Source: Candidatus Binatia bacterium
Lineage (GTDB): Bacteria > Eisenbacteria > RBG-16-71-46 > SZUA-252
Length of the DNA: 34,135 nucleotides
Direction: 5' to 3'
Assembly: GCA_035631035.1 (NCBI GenBank)
Contig: DASQJL010000022.1
Coordinates: 1-34,135, forward strand
Below, one piece after another: positions 10,425 to 19,499 of the stretch (positions are counted from its first letter, which is position 1; each line of letters starts with the position of its first letter). Position numbers and translations under genes: made by a program. The notes below the pieces were generated by a model that worked only from the letters and a program-made list of their open reading frames with translations, had not been told where the DNA came from and searched no databases.

Positions 10425-10850
10425 TTACTTCTCGACCTTGATCGCGATCTCCCGCGCCTTGGCCTGCTCGGCCTTGGGAATGCTCACCTGGAGCACGCCG
10501 TCGCGGTAGAGGGCCTCGATCTTGTCGCTGTTGACCAGGTGTCCCAGCGTGAACGAGCGCTCGAACATGCCGTACACGCGCTCCACCCGGTGATAGGTCG
10601 TTCCCTTCTTCTCTTCCTCCCGGCGCTTCTCGCCCCGGACGGTCAACTGATTATCCTCGACGGTGATCTTGATGTCCTCCAGCTTCATCCCCGGCAGCTC
10701 GGCGCGCACGACGTAGTGGTCGTCCGACTCCTCGATGTCGACGCGCGGCTGCCACACGGTCGGTCCCTCCGACTCGAAGCGGCGGCCGAGGAACTCGTCC
10801 ACGAAGCGGGTCATCTCGTCCCGAACGGGATTCCAACGGGTCACTGACAT
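10425..10850 (-). CDS. Small heat-shock protein (Hsp20/alpha-crystallin family)
   Basis: A 141-residue holdase chaperone. The alpha-crystallin domain covers about 35-130: it starts with PRVDIEESDDHYVVRAELPG, continues with the DIKITVEDNQLTVRGEKR strands, and has the signature YRDGVLQVSIPK. The C-terminal IAI matches the I-x-I motif used to form oligomers. The N-terminal arm (SVTRWNPVRDEMTRFVDEFL) is typical. ATG 10850 was chosen over the longer frame to 10949 because GAGGAGGAG lies just upstream and the extra residues are not family-like. It would hold unfolding proteins for DnaK, encoded next. Upstream is a -24/-12 promoter and dyads, and then a sigma-54 activator gene, so regulation by sigma-54 is proposed. 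Confidence 0.96.
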   Translation of the reverse strand: MSVTRWNPVRDEMTRFVDEFLGRRFESEGPTVWQPRVDIEESDDHYVVRAELPGMKLEDIKITVEDNQLTVRGEKRREEEKKGTTYHRVERVYGMFERSFTLGHLVNSDKIEALYRDGVLQVSIPKAEQAKAREIAIKVEK

Positions 10851-10923
10851 TTTCGCTCTCCTCCTCATGTCTATTTTTGTGAGCTCGCCGCCCCCACGGC
10901 GGCATTGCTTGCCAGGAGAGCTA

Positions 10924-10939
10924 TGCAGTTGCTGTGCCA
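10924..10939 (-). promoter_or_regulatory. Candidate sigma-54 (-24/-12) promoter of hsp20
   Basis: On the reverse strand TGGCACAGCAACTGCA matches the sigma-54 consensus TGGCAC-R-N4-TTGCW at all fixed positions but one. The essential GG and GC are exactly 10 bases apart. Transcription would start near 10913, about 60 bases before the hsp20 ATG, leaving room for the GAGGAGGAG ribosome-binding site. It is the only near-consensus sigma-54 site I found in the window, and it lies next to a sigma-54 activator gene. Confidence 0.6.
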
Positions 10940-10955
10940 AAACACGCAAATCTAG

Positions 10956-10973
10956 TAATATATTGGGATATTA
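10956..10973. promoter_or_regulatory. AT-rich inverted repeat upstream of the hsp20 -24 box
   Basis: TAATAT and ATATTA are perfect inverted arms around a 6-base spacer, 17 bases upstream of the -24 box. The stretch is strikingly AT-rich for this genome. It could be a regulator site, a bend, or part of a second (vegetative) promoter. Confidence 0.45.
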
Positions 10974-10993
10974 TCACTTAGCACTCAGAGGCG

Positions 10994-11021
10994 GTTATCC
11001 CCAGGAAATGTGCGGTTTCAA
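10994..11021 (-). promoter_or_regulatory. Possible second, sigma-70-like promoter upstream of hsp20
   Basis: On the reverse strand TTGAAA (11021-11016), 16-base spacer, GATAAC (10999-10994). The predicted start would be near 10987, beside GAGTGCTAA (10986-10978), which equals one half of a CIRCE operator without the other half. The -35 overlaps the dyad at 11015-11029. It may give basal expression; weaker case than the sigma-54 site. Confidence 0.3.
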
Positions 11022-11029
11022 TGTGAAAC
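11015..11029. promoter_or_regulatory. Perfect dyad, candidate enhancer site of the hsp20 activator
   Basis: GTTTCACATTGAAAC (reverse strand) has perfect 6-base arms and a 3-base centre. It lies about 85 bases upstream of the -24 box and about 110 from the predicted start, the usual distance for the upstream activating sequence of a sigma-54 activator. It is between the activator's stop codon and the hsp20 promoter. Only one copy was seen. Confidence 0.45.
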
Positions 11030-11052
11030 GAATGTTGATCCATTATAGAGCG

Positions 11053-12189
<1,137 letters not shown>

Positions 12190-12215
12190 CGGACCGGGGT
12201 CACCCTCCGCACTTC

Positions 12216-13469
12216 GTGAACCACATCGGACGGCTCGACTGGGGACTTCTGGCCTGGGTCTGGGGCGCGGCGCACCTCGTCTACCTCGGCGCGGCCGCGC
12301 TCGCACTCCGGGCGCCGGGGCCAGGGCCGGGCCGCCGTCCCGCGCGCGCGATCGCGCTCATCCTGGCGGTGGGACTGGTGCCCCGCCTGCTCCTGCTTCC
12401 GGCCGCGCCCTCCCTCTCCGGGGATCTCTATCGCTACCTCTGGGACGGCCGGCTGGTGGCGAACGGCTGGAATCCCTATCCCCGGCCCCCCTCCGACCCC
12501 GCGTTCGCGCCGTGGCACGACGAGGTCTACCGGCACCTGAACCATGCCGGCGTGCCCACCATCTATCCTCCCCTGGCCCAGTGGCTCTTCGCCCTCGCGT
12601 GGAAGCTGGGCGGAACGCCGCTCGCCTGGAAAGCGGTGCTCTTCGCGCTGGAGGCGGCGCTCGTGGCGGGTCTCCTGGTCCTGCTGCGCCGCCGCGGACA
12701 CCCCCCGGAGCGCCTCCTACTCTACTACTGGAATCCGCTGGTCGTGGTCGAATGCTACGGCTCGGGGCACGTGGACCTGGCCGCGGCGGCGTTCCTGGTC
12801 GCGGCCGTGGCGCTCCTGGAAGCGGGGCGCCGCGCGAGGGCGGGAGTCGCGTTCGGCGCGGCGGTGCTCGTGAAGCTGGTCCCGCTGCTCTTGGTCCCGG
12901 CCCTCGCGCGGCGCCGCGCCTGGAGGACGCTCGCGACGGCGTTCGTGATGATCGCGCTCCTCTACCTGCCGTTCCGCGCGGCCGGGGCGCGCCTGTGGGA
13001 GGGCCTCTCGACCTATGCCCGCCACTGGGAATTCAACGGCCCCCTCTACGCGGCGATCCGGCCGCTCTTCGCGAACGGGGACGACCCGCGCCTCCTGCTC
13101 GCCGCGTCGCTCGTCGTGGCCCTCCTCGTCATCGCGTGGCGCGCGCGGACGCTGAGCGGCGCCCTGCTCGCCTCCTGGGTGGCGTTCCTGATCCTCACCC
13201 CGACGGTCTATCCGTGGTACCTGGTCCCCGCGATCGCGCTCCTGCCGCTCCATCCCGACGCGGGACTCCTGCTCTTCTCGGGCACGGTGGCGCTCACGTA
13301 TCTCCCCCTGCCGCTCTATCGGGCGACGGGCGTGTGGCAGGTTCCGGGGTGGATTCTCTGGGCCGAGTACGGATCGCTGGCGGCCGTGTGGGCCGCGGCG
13401 GGGCTCCGCCGCGATCGCCGCGGTCAGCCGCGGCGCGCGGCGTGGAGGACGGAGACGCCCCCCACGTAG
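12216..13469 (+). CDS. GT-C fold polyprenol-phosphate sugar-dependent glycosyltransferase, polytopic
   Basis: A 417-residue protein with about 9-11 hydrophobic segments. After the first long loop comes GDLYRYLWDGRLVANGWNPY (residues 69-88), whose Asp70 and Asp77 match the catalytic acidic residue region of GT-C enzymes such as actinobacterial mannosyltransferases and the DUF2029/GT87 group. Later segments include YYWNPLVVVECYGSGHVD and LTPTVYPWYLVP, also typical. It likely takes a sugar from a lipid-phosphate donor on the outer face of the inner membrane; the sugar is unknown, though mannose or glucose is plausible. The start is GTG 12216, 26 bases from the divergent sigma-54 activator, with no clear Shine-Dalgarno. 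Its 3' end overlaps the convergent GT2 gene by 46 bases. Confidence 0.8.
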   Translation: MNHIGRLDWGLLAWVWGAAHLVYLGAAALALRAPGPGPGRRPARAIALILAVGLVPRLLLLPAAPSLSGDLYRYLWDGRLVANGWNPYPRPPSDPAFAPWHDEVYRHLNHAGVPTIYPPLAQWLFALAWKLGGTPLAWKAVLFALEAALVAGLLVLLRRRGHPPERLLLYYWNPLVVVECYGSGHVDLAAAAFLVAAVALLEAGRRARAGVAFGAAVLVKLVPLLLVPALARRRAWRTLATAFVMIALLYLPFRAAGARLWEGLSTYARHWEFNGPLYAAIRPLFANGDDPRLLLAASLVVALLVIAWRARTLSGALLASWVAFLILTPTVYPWYLVPAIALLPLHPDAGLLLFSGTVALTYLPLPLYRATGVWQVPGWILWAEYGSLAAVWAAAGLRRDRRGQPRRAAWRTETPPT

Positions 13470-14917
13470 AGGAAGCCGACCAGGTAGAGGACGAGGAACG
13501 GAAGGGGCGCGAGCATTCCCGCGCGCGCCAGGGAGAGCATCGCCCAGCCGAAATAGAGCCCCAGCGCGATCTCCGCCGCGGCCCAGAGGGAGAGCGGCGA
13601 GCGGTAGCGCTTCCCGCGCCAGCCGTCGGTCCGCCGCTCGATCCGGAACTTCGGCGTGCGATGGAACTCGGCCGAGGCGTTCCGAAGCCCGCTCAGCACG
13701 GCCCGGGTGTTGTTCACCGCGAGCCCCAGCCCCAGGGAGAGAACGAAGGGAACGAAGCGGAGCTGCCGCTTCCAGTCGCCGCGCGTCTCCCGCTGCGCCG
13801 CGGCGAAGTAGATGAGCGCCGGAATGGAGGCCGTGAGGAAGAGTGCCGCGTCCACCACGGTGAAGAGAAGGCTCTTTTCCTCGATCCGCGCGATCACGAC
13901 GGGATAGGCGATCGCCGCGACCAGGAGCAGCAGCACGTAGGCCACGTTGATGGTGAGGTGGAAGGTGGCCTCGAGCTTCACCGCGAACGGAAGCGGGGCG
14001 CGCCAGACGTCCGGCAGCACCTTCCGCGCCACCTGGATCGACCCGCGCACCCAGCGGTACTGCTGCGCCTTGAACGCGTTCATCTCGACCGGCAGCTCTC
14101 CGGGGCAGCCCACGTCCGGCGCGAAGACGAAGCGCCAGCCGCGGAGCTGGGCCCGGTAGGAGAGATCGAGATCCTCGGTGAGGGTGTCCCACTGCCATCC
14201 CCCGGCGTCCTCGATGCAGCGGCGGCGCAGGATTCCCGCGGTTCCGTTGAAGTTGAAGAAGCGCCGCGCGTCCATGCGCGCCGAATGCTCGACCACGAAA
14301 TGGCCGTCCAGCGAGATCGCCTGCGCCTGGGCCAACATCGAGTAGTCCTGGTTCAGGTGGCGCCAGCGCGCCTGCGCCATGCCGACGTCCAGCTCGTTCA
14401 GGTAAGGCACCAGGTCGCGCAGGAACGAGGGGGGAGGCACGAAATCGGCGTCGAAGATCGCGAGCAGCTCACCCTTGGCGTGGCGCAGCCCGTTCTGGAG
14501 CGCGCCCGCCTTGAACCCGTCGCGCGCGGCGCGGCGGAGATGCACCGCGTCCACCCCCCCGGCGCGCAGCGCGGCGACCCGCGCGGCCACGAGCCCGCTG
14601 GTGGCGTCGGTCGAGTCGTCGAGCACCTGGATCTCGAGGCGTTCGCGCGGATAGTCCATGGCCGCGGCGGCGTCGAGCAGGCGCTCGGCGACGTAGCGCT
14701 CGTTGTAGACGGGGAGCTGGATGGTGACGCGCGGCCACTCCGCCGGAGGCTCGGGGCGCGGCATGGGCGCCCTGCGCCTCCGGAAGAGGCGCAGGAGATG
14801 AAGACGGTGGATCCCGTAGGCCGCGAGCAGGCTCCAGACGACCAGGTGGAGCGCGAGCAGCGACTCCCGGACCGGGGTGGACAGCGCGGCGAGGAACGAA
14901 TTCATCGAGAGCGTCAT
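13424..14917 (-). CDS. Processive-type family 2 glycosyltransferase (cellulose synthase/CslA-like membrane enzyme)
   Basis: About 497 residues. One N-terminal membrane helix (about 18-40), a cytoplasmic GT-A domain, and four or five C-terminal helices. The D,D,D,QxxRW signature of processive beta-glycan synthases is complete: Asp100-Asp101 (LDDSTD), DAD at 156-158 (IFDADF), TED at 247-249 and QQYRW at 285-289. Layout and length resemble bacterial CslA-like glucomannan synthases and succinoglycan/cellulose-type enzymes. No PilZ domain is seen, so direct cyclic-di-GMP control is not indicated. ATG choices are 14941, 14917 and 14905, none with a strong Shine-Dalgarno; all lie in front of the first helix, so the protein changes little. 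It diverges from the GH15-like gene and converges on the GT-C gene, suggesting one glycan pathway. Confidence 0.9.
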   Translation of the reverse strand: MTLSMNSFLAALSTPVRESLLALHLVVWSLLAAYGIHRLHLLRLFRRRRAPMPRPEPPAEWPRVTIQLPVYNERYVAERLLDAAAAMDYPRERLEIQVLDDSTDATSGLVAARVAALRAGGVDAVHLRRAARDGFKAGALQNGLRHAKGELLAIFDADFVPPPSFLRDLVPYLNELDVGMAQARWRHLNQDYSMLAQAQAISLDGHFVVEHSARMDARRFFNFNGTAGILRRRCIEDAGGWQWDTLTEDLDLSYRAQLRGWRFVFAPDVGCPGELPVEMNAFKAQQYRWVRGSIQVARKVLPDVWRAPLPFAVKLEATFHLTINVAYVLLLLVAAIAYPVVIARIEEKSLLFTVVDAALFLTASIPALIYFAAAQRETRGDWKRQLRFVPFVLSLGLGLAVNNTRAVLSGLRNASAEFHRTPKFRIERRTDGWRGKRYRSPLSLWAAAEIALGLYFGWAMLSLARAGMLAPLPFLVLYLVGFLYVGGVSVLHAARRG

Positions 14918-14967
14918 CGTACCGCGCACGCATCGCCCCATGTTGCGCGTTCTTCCGCCGGTCCGTG

Positions 14968-14996
14968 TTGACCGTTCCCTGCCGCGCGGGTAATGT
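14968..14996 (+). promoter_or_regulatory. Sigma-70-like promoter of the GH15-like gene
   Basis: TTGACC (14968-14973), 17-base spacer, TAATGT (14991-14996). Predicted start near 15003, about 33 bases before the preferred GTG at 15036, which leaves the GGGAGGA ribosome site (15024-15030) in the leader. Confidence 0.6.
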
Positions 14997-15035
14997 GCGG
15001 AACGGGGTGGTGACGTGGGAAACGGGAGGATCACG

Positions 15036-16988
15036 GTGGCGCGCGGCTTCGTGGTGGGCAACGGAACGGTCCTCGCGACCGGCGACAGGCACGGCGCGCT
15101 CCACGAGCTCTACGCTCCCCATTTCGCCCCCGAGCATCAGATCCTCCGCCGCCCGGCCCGCATCGGGCTCCACGTGGACGGCCTCTTCCACTGGCTGGAG
15201 GACTCCTTCGAGGCAACCGCCGCGCGCGGCGAGGCCGCGCCGATCGCCGACCTCTCCCTGCGCGGCCACGGGCTCCCCTTCGAGATCTGGATCGAGACGT
15301 TCGCCGACTCGCGGCTTCCGATCCTCACGAGGCGCGTAGAAGTACGGAACGGGGACGACCGCCCGCACGATCTCCGCCTCGCGTTCCACTACGACTTCCG
15401 GGCCGCGGGCATCGGGCGCGGGGCGGCTTCCCGCGACGCCGCGACGGGCGGCGTGGTCCATCACGGCGGGCGGCGCGCGCTCCTGCTCAACGCCCTCGGC
15501 CCCGACGGCGCGGGCGTTCCCCAGGTCACCATCGCCGGCGAGCGCGGCCCCGACTGCCTGCTGGGCGTTCCCATCCCGCTTGGACCGGGCCAATCGGCCA
15601 TGGTCACGACGTGGATCGCCGCGGCGTCTTCCGTCCCGGAGGCGCGGCGGCTGGACGCGGAAGCGCGCCGCCTCGGCGTCCGCGGGCTCCTCGCGCGGAC
15701 GCGCGGCTACTGGGGACTCTGGGCCAGCGCGGGGGCGCGCGAGGAGGGGGATCTGCCGGAAGAGACCCGCTCCCTCTACGCGCACGCCCTCCTCACGCTG
15801 CGCCTCCTCCAGGCGCCCTCGGGCGCGTTCCTCTCCAGCCTCGAGGCGCCGCAGGGTTCCTCGGCGCCGGAGCGGCGCTGGTGCTACCTGCGCGAGGGCG
15901 CTCTGGCGGCCGACGCGCTCGGTCGCGCGGGGTACGGCGCGGCCGCGCGCCGCTGGTTCGAATTCACCGCGCGCGCCGCGCGCGAAGCCGGCGAGCTGCC
16001 GGCCATCCTCGACGCCGACGGCGCGCCGGCGCCCGCGCCCGAGTCGGCGCTGCGCGCCGCGGACGGAATCGCGCTCCAGCTCTGGGCGGCCGCGCGCCAC
16101 CTGGATCGCGAGCGCGACGCCGAGCTCATGGCGCCCGTCTACGACGACGCCCTGGCCCCAGCGGCCGAGCGTCTGGCCGCGGCCGTCGATCCCACGATCG
16201 GCCTGCCGGTCGGCGCCGATCGCTGGAGCGAACCCTGGGGGAACGAGCGCTGGGGCGCCCATGCGTCCACGGCGGCGGCGGTGCGCGGCGGCCTCCGGGC
16301 GGCGTCCCGCATGGCGGCGCTTTTCGGCGAGACGGCGCGCGCCCGCGCGTGGCTCGCCGCCTCCGACCTGCTCGGCCGCGCAGTGTCGCGCGCCCTCTAC
16401 GATCCGGAGCGGGGACGGTTCCTGCGCTCGGTGGTGGTGGAAGAGGGGGAGCGGCGGCTGGACGCCACCCTCGATGCGTCGCTCCTCTGGCTCGGGCTCT
16501 TCGACGACCTCGAGCCGGAGGATCCGCGCGTTCGCGCCACGTGCGCGGCGGTGCGCGGCGGGCTGTGGGTGCGCTCGGGCGTGGCGGGGCTCGCGCGGCA
16601 CGAGGCCGACGCGGCGGGGCCAGGTTCCGATCGCGCGGCGGGGCGCCCGTCGATCGCGCCGACGCTCTGGCTGGCGCAGCACATGATCCGGGTGGCGCGG
16701 AAGTCCCAGGACCTCGAGGAGGCGCGCATCCTCCTCCTCTGGGCGGCGGCGCGCGCCGAAGGCACGGGGCTCCTGCCCGAGCGGCTCGACCCCGCGAGCG
16801 GAGGCGCCGACGGAGTCTGTCCGTCGCTGGACGCGACGGCGGCGTTCGTGGCGACCGTGCTGGACTACGGAGAGCGGGCGAGGCTCCTCGCCCGTTGCGA
16901 CCGCTGCGGCGAGCCGGCGCCGGCGCGCCGCGCGCGGCGGGTCGCCGACCGGGTCGCGCTACTTCCAGGTGTCGTCGCTGACCTGTAG
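15036..16988 (+). CDS. GH15-like glycoside hydrolase (glucoamylase/trehalase family)
   Basis: A 650-residue protein with no signal peptide, so probably cytoplasmic. The N-terminal beta-sandwich opens with ARGFVVGNGTVLATGDRHGALHELYAPH, the family's usual start. The catalytic (alpha/alpha)6 barrel follows. The two acids fit GH15: Glu404 in WGNERWGAHAST (general acid) and Glu582 in GLLPERLDPASG (base). The usual YRYCWIRD stretch is changed to RWCYLREGAL (about 281-290), so the substrate pocket may differ. I chose GTG 15036 over GTG 15015 because GGGAGGA lies 6 bases upstream and the protein then starts as relatives do. It likely releases glucose from alpha-glucans or a related oligosaccharide. 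The neighbours are a glycan synthase and a GT-C enzyme. Its end overlaps the convergent barrel gene by 30 bases. Confidence 0.85.
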   Translation: MARGFVVGNGTVLATGDRHGALHELYAPHFAPEHQILRRPARIGLHVDGLFHWLEDSFEATAARGEAAPIADLSLRGHGLPFEIWIETFADSRLPILTRRVEVRNGDDRPHDLRLAFHYDFRAAGIGRGAASRDAATGGVVHHGGRRALLLNALGPDGAGVPQVTIAGERGPDCLLGVPIPLGPGQSAMVTTWIAAASSVPEARRLDAEARRLGVRGLLARTRGYWGLWASAGAREEGDLPEETRSLYAHALLTLRLLQAPSGAFLSSLEAPQGSSAPERRWCYLREGALAADALGRAGYGAAARRWFEFTARAAREAGELPAILDADGAPAPAPESALRAADGIALQLWAAARHLDRERDAELMAPVYDDALAPAAERLAAAVDPTIGLPVGADRWSEPWGNERWGAHASTAAAVRGGLRAASRMAALFGETARARAWLAASDLLGRAVSRALYDPERGRFLRSVVVEEGERRLDATLDASLLWLGLFDDLEPEDPRVRATCAAVRGGLWVRSGVAGLARHEADAAGPGSDRAAGRPSIAPTLWLAQHMIRVARKSQDLEEARILLLWAAARAEGTGLLPERLDPASGGADGVCPSLDATAAFVATVLDYGERARLLARCDRCGEPAPARRARRVADRVALLPGVVADL

Positions 16989-18197
16989 GCTGACCGCGAA
17001 GCGCACGAATTTCTCGCCGATCCCGAGCGCGTCCTTGTCCCCGCGCGAGCCCGCCTCCAGCGACAGATCCACCGCGCCGCCGCGATCCTGACTCCGGAGT
17101 CCGGTCCCCACCGAAAACGCCACTTCCTTGACGCCCGCCGTGCCGCCGGAGACGTCGGTGGCCCCCGCGCGGACCAGGAGATCGGGCCAGGTGAGGACGG
17201 TCGCCCCCACCCGCAGCGGGAGGCGGGTCAGGAAGCGCGACGCGTCCGCCGCCGGGAGCAGCTCGAGACCGAAGCTCCAGCGCTGCTCGGCGCGGAAGTC
17301 GGCCAGGTCGCTCTCCAGGGACGCGCGGCTCCAGTTGGCGCGGCGGTACTGCCCCACCGCGCGCAGGCGGTCGGTGAGCGGCGCCATCCCGCCCACGGTG
17401 AAGCCGGAGGGGATGGTCAGGTTGCGATGCTCCTCGCGCACGAACGTGCCCGCGGTGCGCTGCGTCGTCGCCAGCGGCAGCCGGCGCGGCAGCTCGTAGA
17501 CGCCGCCGAGCGCCCAGGTCCCATGATGCACCTGAGCGCCGAAGCGCCAGCGCCCCTGCCGCTCCCACGTGGTCTCGAGGGTGTCGCGCGTGGTGATGAG
17601 GGCCGGGTCCACGAAGTCGCGCGCCCAGTCCTCGCGGAAGCTGCCCACGATCACTTCGTAGTCGGCGCCCAGGTTGACCGACGGAGTGAGGCGCCGCGCG
17701 AGCGTGATCCGGATCAGGTCGATGCCGCCGGAGCCGTCGATGCGCAGGGTGGAGGGAGCGCCCGAGCTCTCCGGCCGGTCGATCCCGAAGCGTCCGTTCG
17801 TGCCGACGAGGTAGGCGCCGCCCAGGGTGAACCGGCCCGGGATCCGGACGAGCGCGCGCAGCGAGGGAACGACCGTCTCGCGCGCGGTCTCGCTCGGAAA
17901 CGACAGCGCGCTCACGCGGCGCATCGAGGGCATCACGGTTCCCTCGAGGATCAGGTGGTCCACCTCGGCGACCGAAGCGGGGTTCACGAGGGAGAAGGCG
18001 CGGGGGCCGTGCTCGGCCGCGCCCGCGCCGCCCAGCGCGCGCAGGCGCGCCGGCTCCTCCAGCGAGGGCTCGCCGAGCCCTCCCGCCGAGTACGCCGACG
18101 AGGCGCGCGCGGACGCCGGAACCGCGATCAGCGCCGCCGCGAGGAAGGGCGCGGCCATGCCCAGGCGCGCCACCCAGGAGTTCCGGCTCGCGCTCAT
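16959..18197 (-). CDS. Predicted outer-membrane beta-barrel protein
   Basis: A 412-residue protein with a clear signal peptide (residues 1-32, hydrophobic core MAAPFLAAALIAVPASA, cleavage probably after ASA/SARA). The N-terminal part (ARLRALGGAGAAEHGPRAFSLVNPASVAEVD) resembles the start of FadL/PorV-type barrels, in which a plug is followed by amphipathic strands. The rest alternates polar and hydrophobic residues (RWRFGAQVHHGTWALGGVYEL, RVGATVLTWPDLLVRAGATDV), as expected for about 12-14 strands. The ATG is one base after the TGA of the lipoprotein gene, so both are made together. Function, transport or scaffold, cannot be read. The last 30 bases overlap the convergent hydrolase gene. Confidence 0.8.
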   Translation of the reverse strand: MSASRNSWVARLGMAAPFLAAALIAVPASARASSAYSAGGLGEPSLEEPARLRALGGAGAAEHGPRAFSLVNPASVAEVDHLILEGTVMPSMRRVSALSFPSETARETVVPSLRALVRIPGRFTLGGAYLVGTNGRFGIDRPESSGAPSTLRIDGSGGIDLIRITLARRLTPSVNLGADYEVIVGSFREDWARDFVDPALITTRDTLETTWERQGRWRFGAQVHHGTWALGGVYELPRRLPLATTQRTAGTFVREEHRNLTIPSGFTVGGMAPLTDRLRAVGQYRRANWSRASLESDLADFRAEQRWSFGLELLPAADASRFLTRLPLRVGATVLTWPDLLVRAGATDVSGGTAGVKEVAFSVGTGLRSQDRGGAVDLSLEAGSRGDKDALGIGEKFVRFAVSLQVSDDTWK

Positions 18198-18198
18198 C

Positions 18199-19356
18199 TC
18201 AGAACCTCCCGGGCGGCGGGCTGGTGGTGTTGACCCGCAGCACCGGCGGCGTGACCGACTCGCGCGAGCCGACCTCGATCTCGGAGGCGTAGAAGCTGTT
18301 CGTCACGCGGATCAGGATCCCCTGGTTGGACGTGGAATCGGCCGACCATTCGCGGGCCAGCGAGATCGGGATCGGGATCGCGATCGAATCGCCCGCGACG
18401 ACGCGGACGCCGGTCAGGGTCTCGAGCGGCGTGGCGTCGAGCCCCAGCGTGCTGTCGATGGACGCGCCCTCGGTCCAGGCATTGCGGATGCGGTAGGCCC
18501 TGATCTCCACCGTGTCCGGCGAGGCGGGGCCCAAAAGATGCGCGACGAACCGAGCGCCGTTGATCGAGAACCCTGCCGGAGGGGGTGCCACGGGGGCGCG
18601 GAGGAGCACCTCGGACTGGAAGAGCCCGCCCAGGAGGAGCGTGCTCTCCGATCCGGTGGCCGGCGCCGCCGGGGTCTGGATCGAGAGGTCGGTGGGCAGC
18701 CGGGTGACTTTCGTGACCCGCGTCGTGGGCGCGAGCGTCGTGTGATAGACGATCTCGATCCGGCCGGTCCCCGCGAGGAAGCCGCGCACGCCGGTGCCGC
18801 TGTCGATACTCAGGACGAATCCCGGGAAGGTCGCGTCCGCGGCCCAGGCGCGGACCTGCGTGATCGCGGAGGCTCCGAGCTCGATCGTGAAGGGGGCCTG
18901 GCCGTCGGGACCGGTCCCGAGCAGCGTCCCGGGCGCGGGGCCGGGCCACTCCACGTTCGTCGTGTCCCACGCCGCGGCCGTATGAAGCGCGAGCACCCGG
19001 TTTCCGGCCAGGTAGCGGTCGACGCGGGGATCGAACTCCACCCGGAAGCGGACCGTGTCGATGACGGTCGTGACGAGGGTGTCGGGCAGCGTCCAGGTCG
19101 ATGGCCGGAAGAGCGCTCGCGATTCGTACGTGCCCTGGATCCCGACCAGCAGCGTCGGGCCCCGCACGGCGGTCGTCCTCGGCGCCACGTAGGTGTCCCG
19201 GTCCACGAGCGTGTCGGACTGATTCGTGGTCCCCAACCCCTCGTCGCCGCGGAGAAGCCGCTCGTTTCCGGTCAGGCGCGACGCGCGCTCGGAGCATCCT
19301 CCGAACAGGGAGGCGGCGAGCGCGAGCATCAAGGCGGCGACGGGGATCGAACGCAC
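18199..19356 (-). CDS. Probable lipoprotein of unknown function
   Basis: A 385-residue protein starting at GTG 19356: VRSIPVAALMLALAASLFGGC forms a hydrophobic signal ending in FGGC at residue 21, a plausible though not ideal lipobox. The mature part is beta-rich with many Thr, Asp and Val. It contains short patterns such as SRALFRP, DTVRFRVEF and TVEIRAYRI that recall DNRLRE-like or other repeated beta-sandwich domains; I would not assign a family. The in-frame extension to 19956 runs antisense through the kinase gene and is rejected. No Shine-Dalgarno is present; TACTAT lies 8 bases before the GTG, suggesting a leaderless mRNA. It is followed after one base by the outer-membrane barrel gene, so the pair probably forms a surface complex. 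Confidence 0.75.
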   Translation of the reverse strand: MRSIPVAALMLALAASLFGGCSERASRLTGNERLLRGDEGLGTTNQSDTLVDRDTYVAPRTTAVRGPTLLVGIQGTYESRALFRPSTWTLPDTLVTTVIDTVRFRVEFDPRVDRYLAGNRVLALHTAAAWDTTNVEWPGPAPGTLLGTGPDGQAPFTIELGASAITQVRAWAADATFPGFVLSIDSGTGVRGFLAGTGRIEIVYHTTLAPTTRVTKVTRLPTDLSIQTPAAPATGSESTLLLGGLFQSEVLLRAPVAPPPAGFSINGARFVAHLLGPASPDTVEIRAYRIRNAWTEGASIDSTLGLDATPLETLTGVRVVAGDSIAIPIPISLAREWSADSTSNQGILIRVTNSFYASEIEVGSRESVTPPVLRVNTTSPPPGRF

Positions 19357-19364
19357 GGGGGCAG

Positions 19365-19370
19365 ATAGTA
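19365..19370 (-). promoter_or_regulatory. Possible -10 box of a leaderless lipoprotein mRNA
   Basis: TACTAT on the reverse strand, 8 bases upstream of the GTG start, with no Shine-Dalgarno between. No good -35 was found. The remainder of the 143-base divergent spacer (19357-19499) has TTCGAA-centred symmetry near 19388 but nothing else I can name. Confidence 0.35.
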
Positions 19371-19499
19371 TCCCGTTGGCGCTTCGAACGCTAGAACGAC
19401 CGCGCGGAATCCGCTCCTCCCCTTCCCGCTCCAGTTTCCGCCGTTTCGTGCCGATAGGCCAAGAGCCCCTTTCCGTCTCGCTCCGGGAGTGTGAATCGC

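Noticed and set aside
10978-10986. A CIRCE operator before hsp20
   Set aside because: Only one 9-base half is present; the matching half at the right distance is absent, so it was not listed as an operator.
19376-19394. A possible sigma-54 promoter for the membrane kinase (GG-N10-GC near TTGGCGC)
   Set aside because: Spacing is right, but the -12 element (ACGCT) is far from TTGCA and the distance to the gene is long; likely chance in GC-rich DNA.
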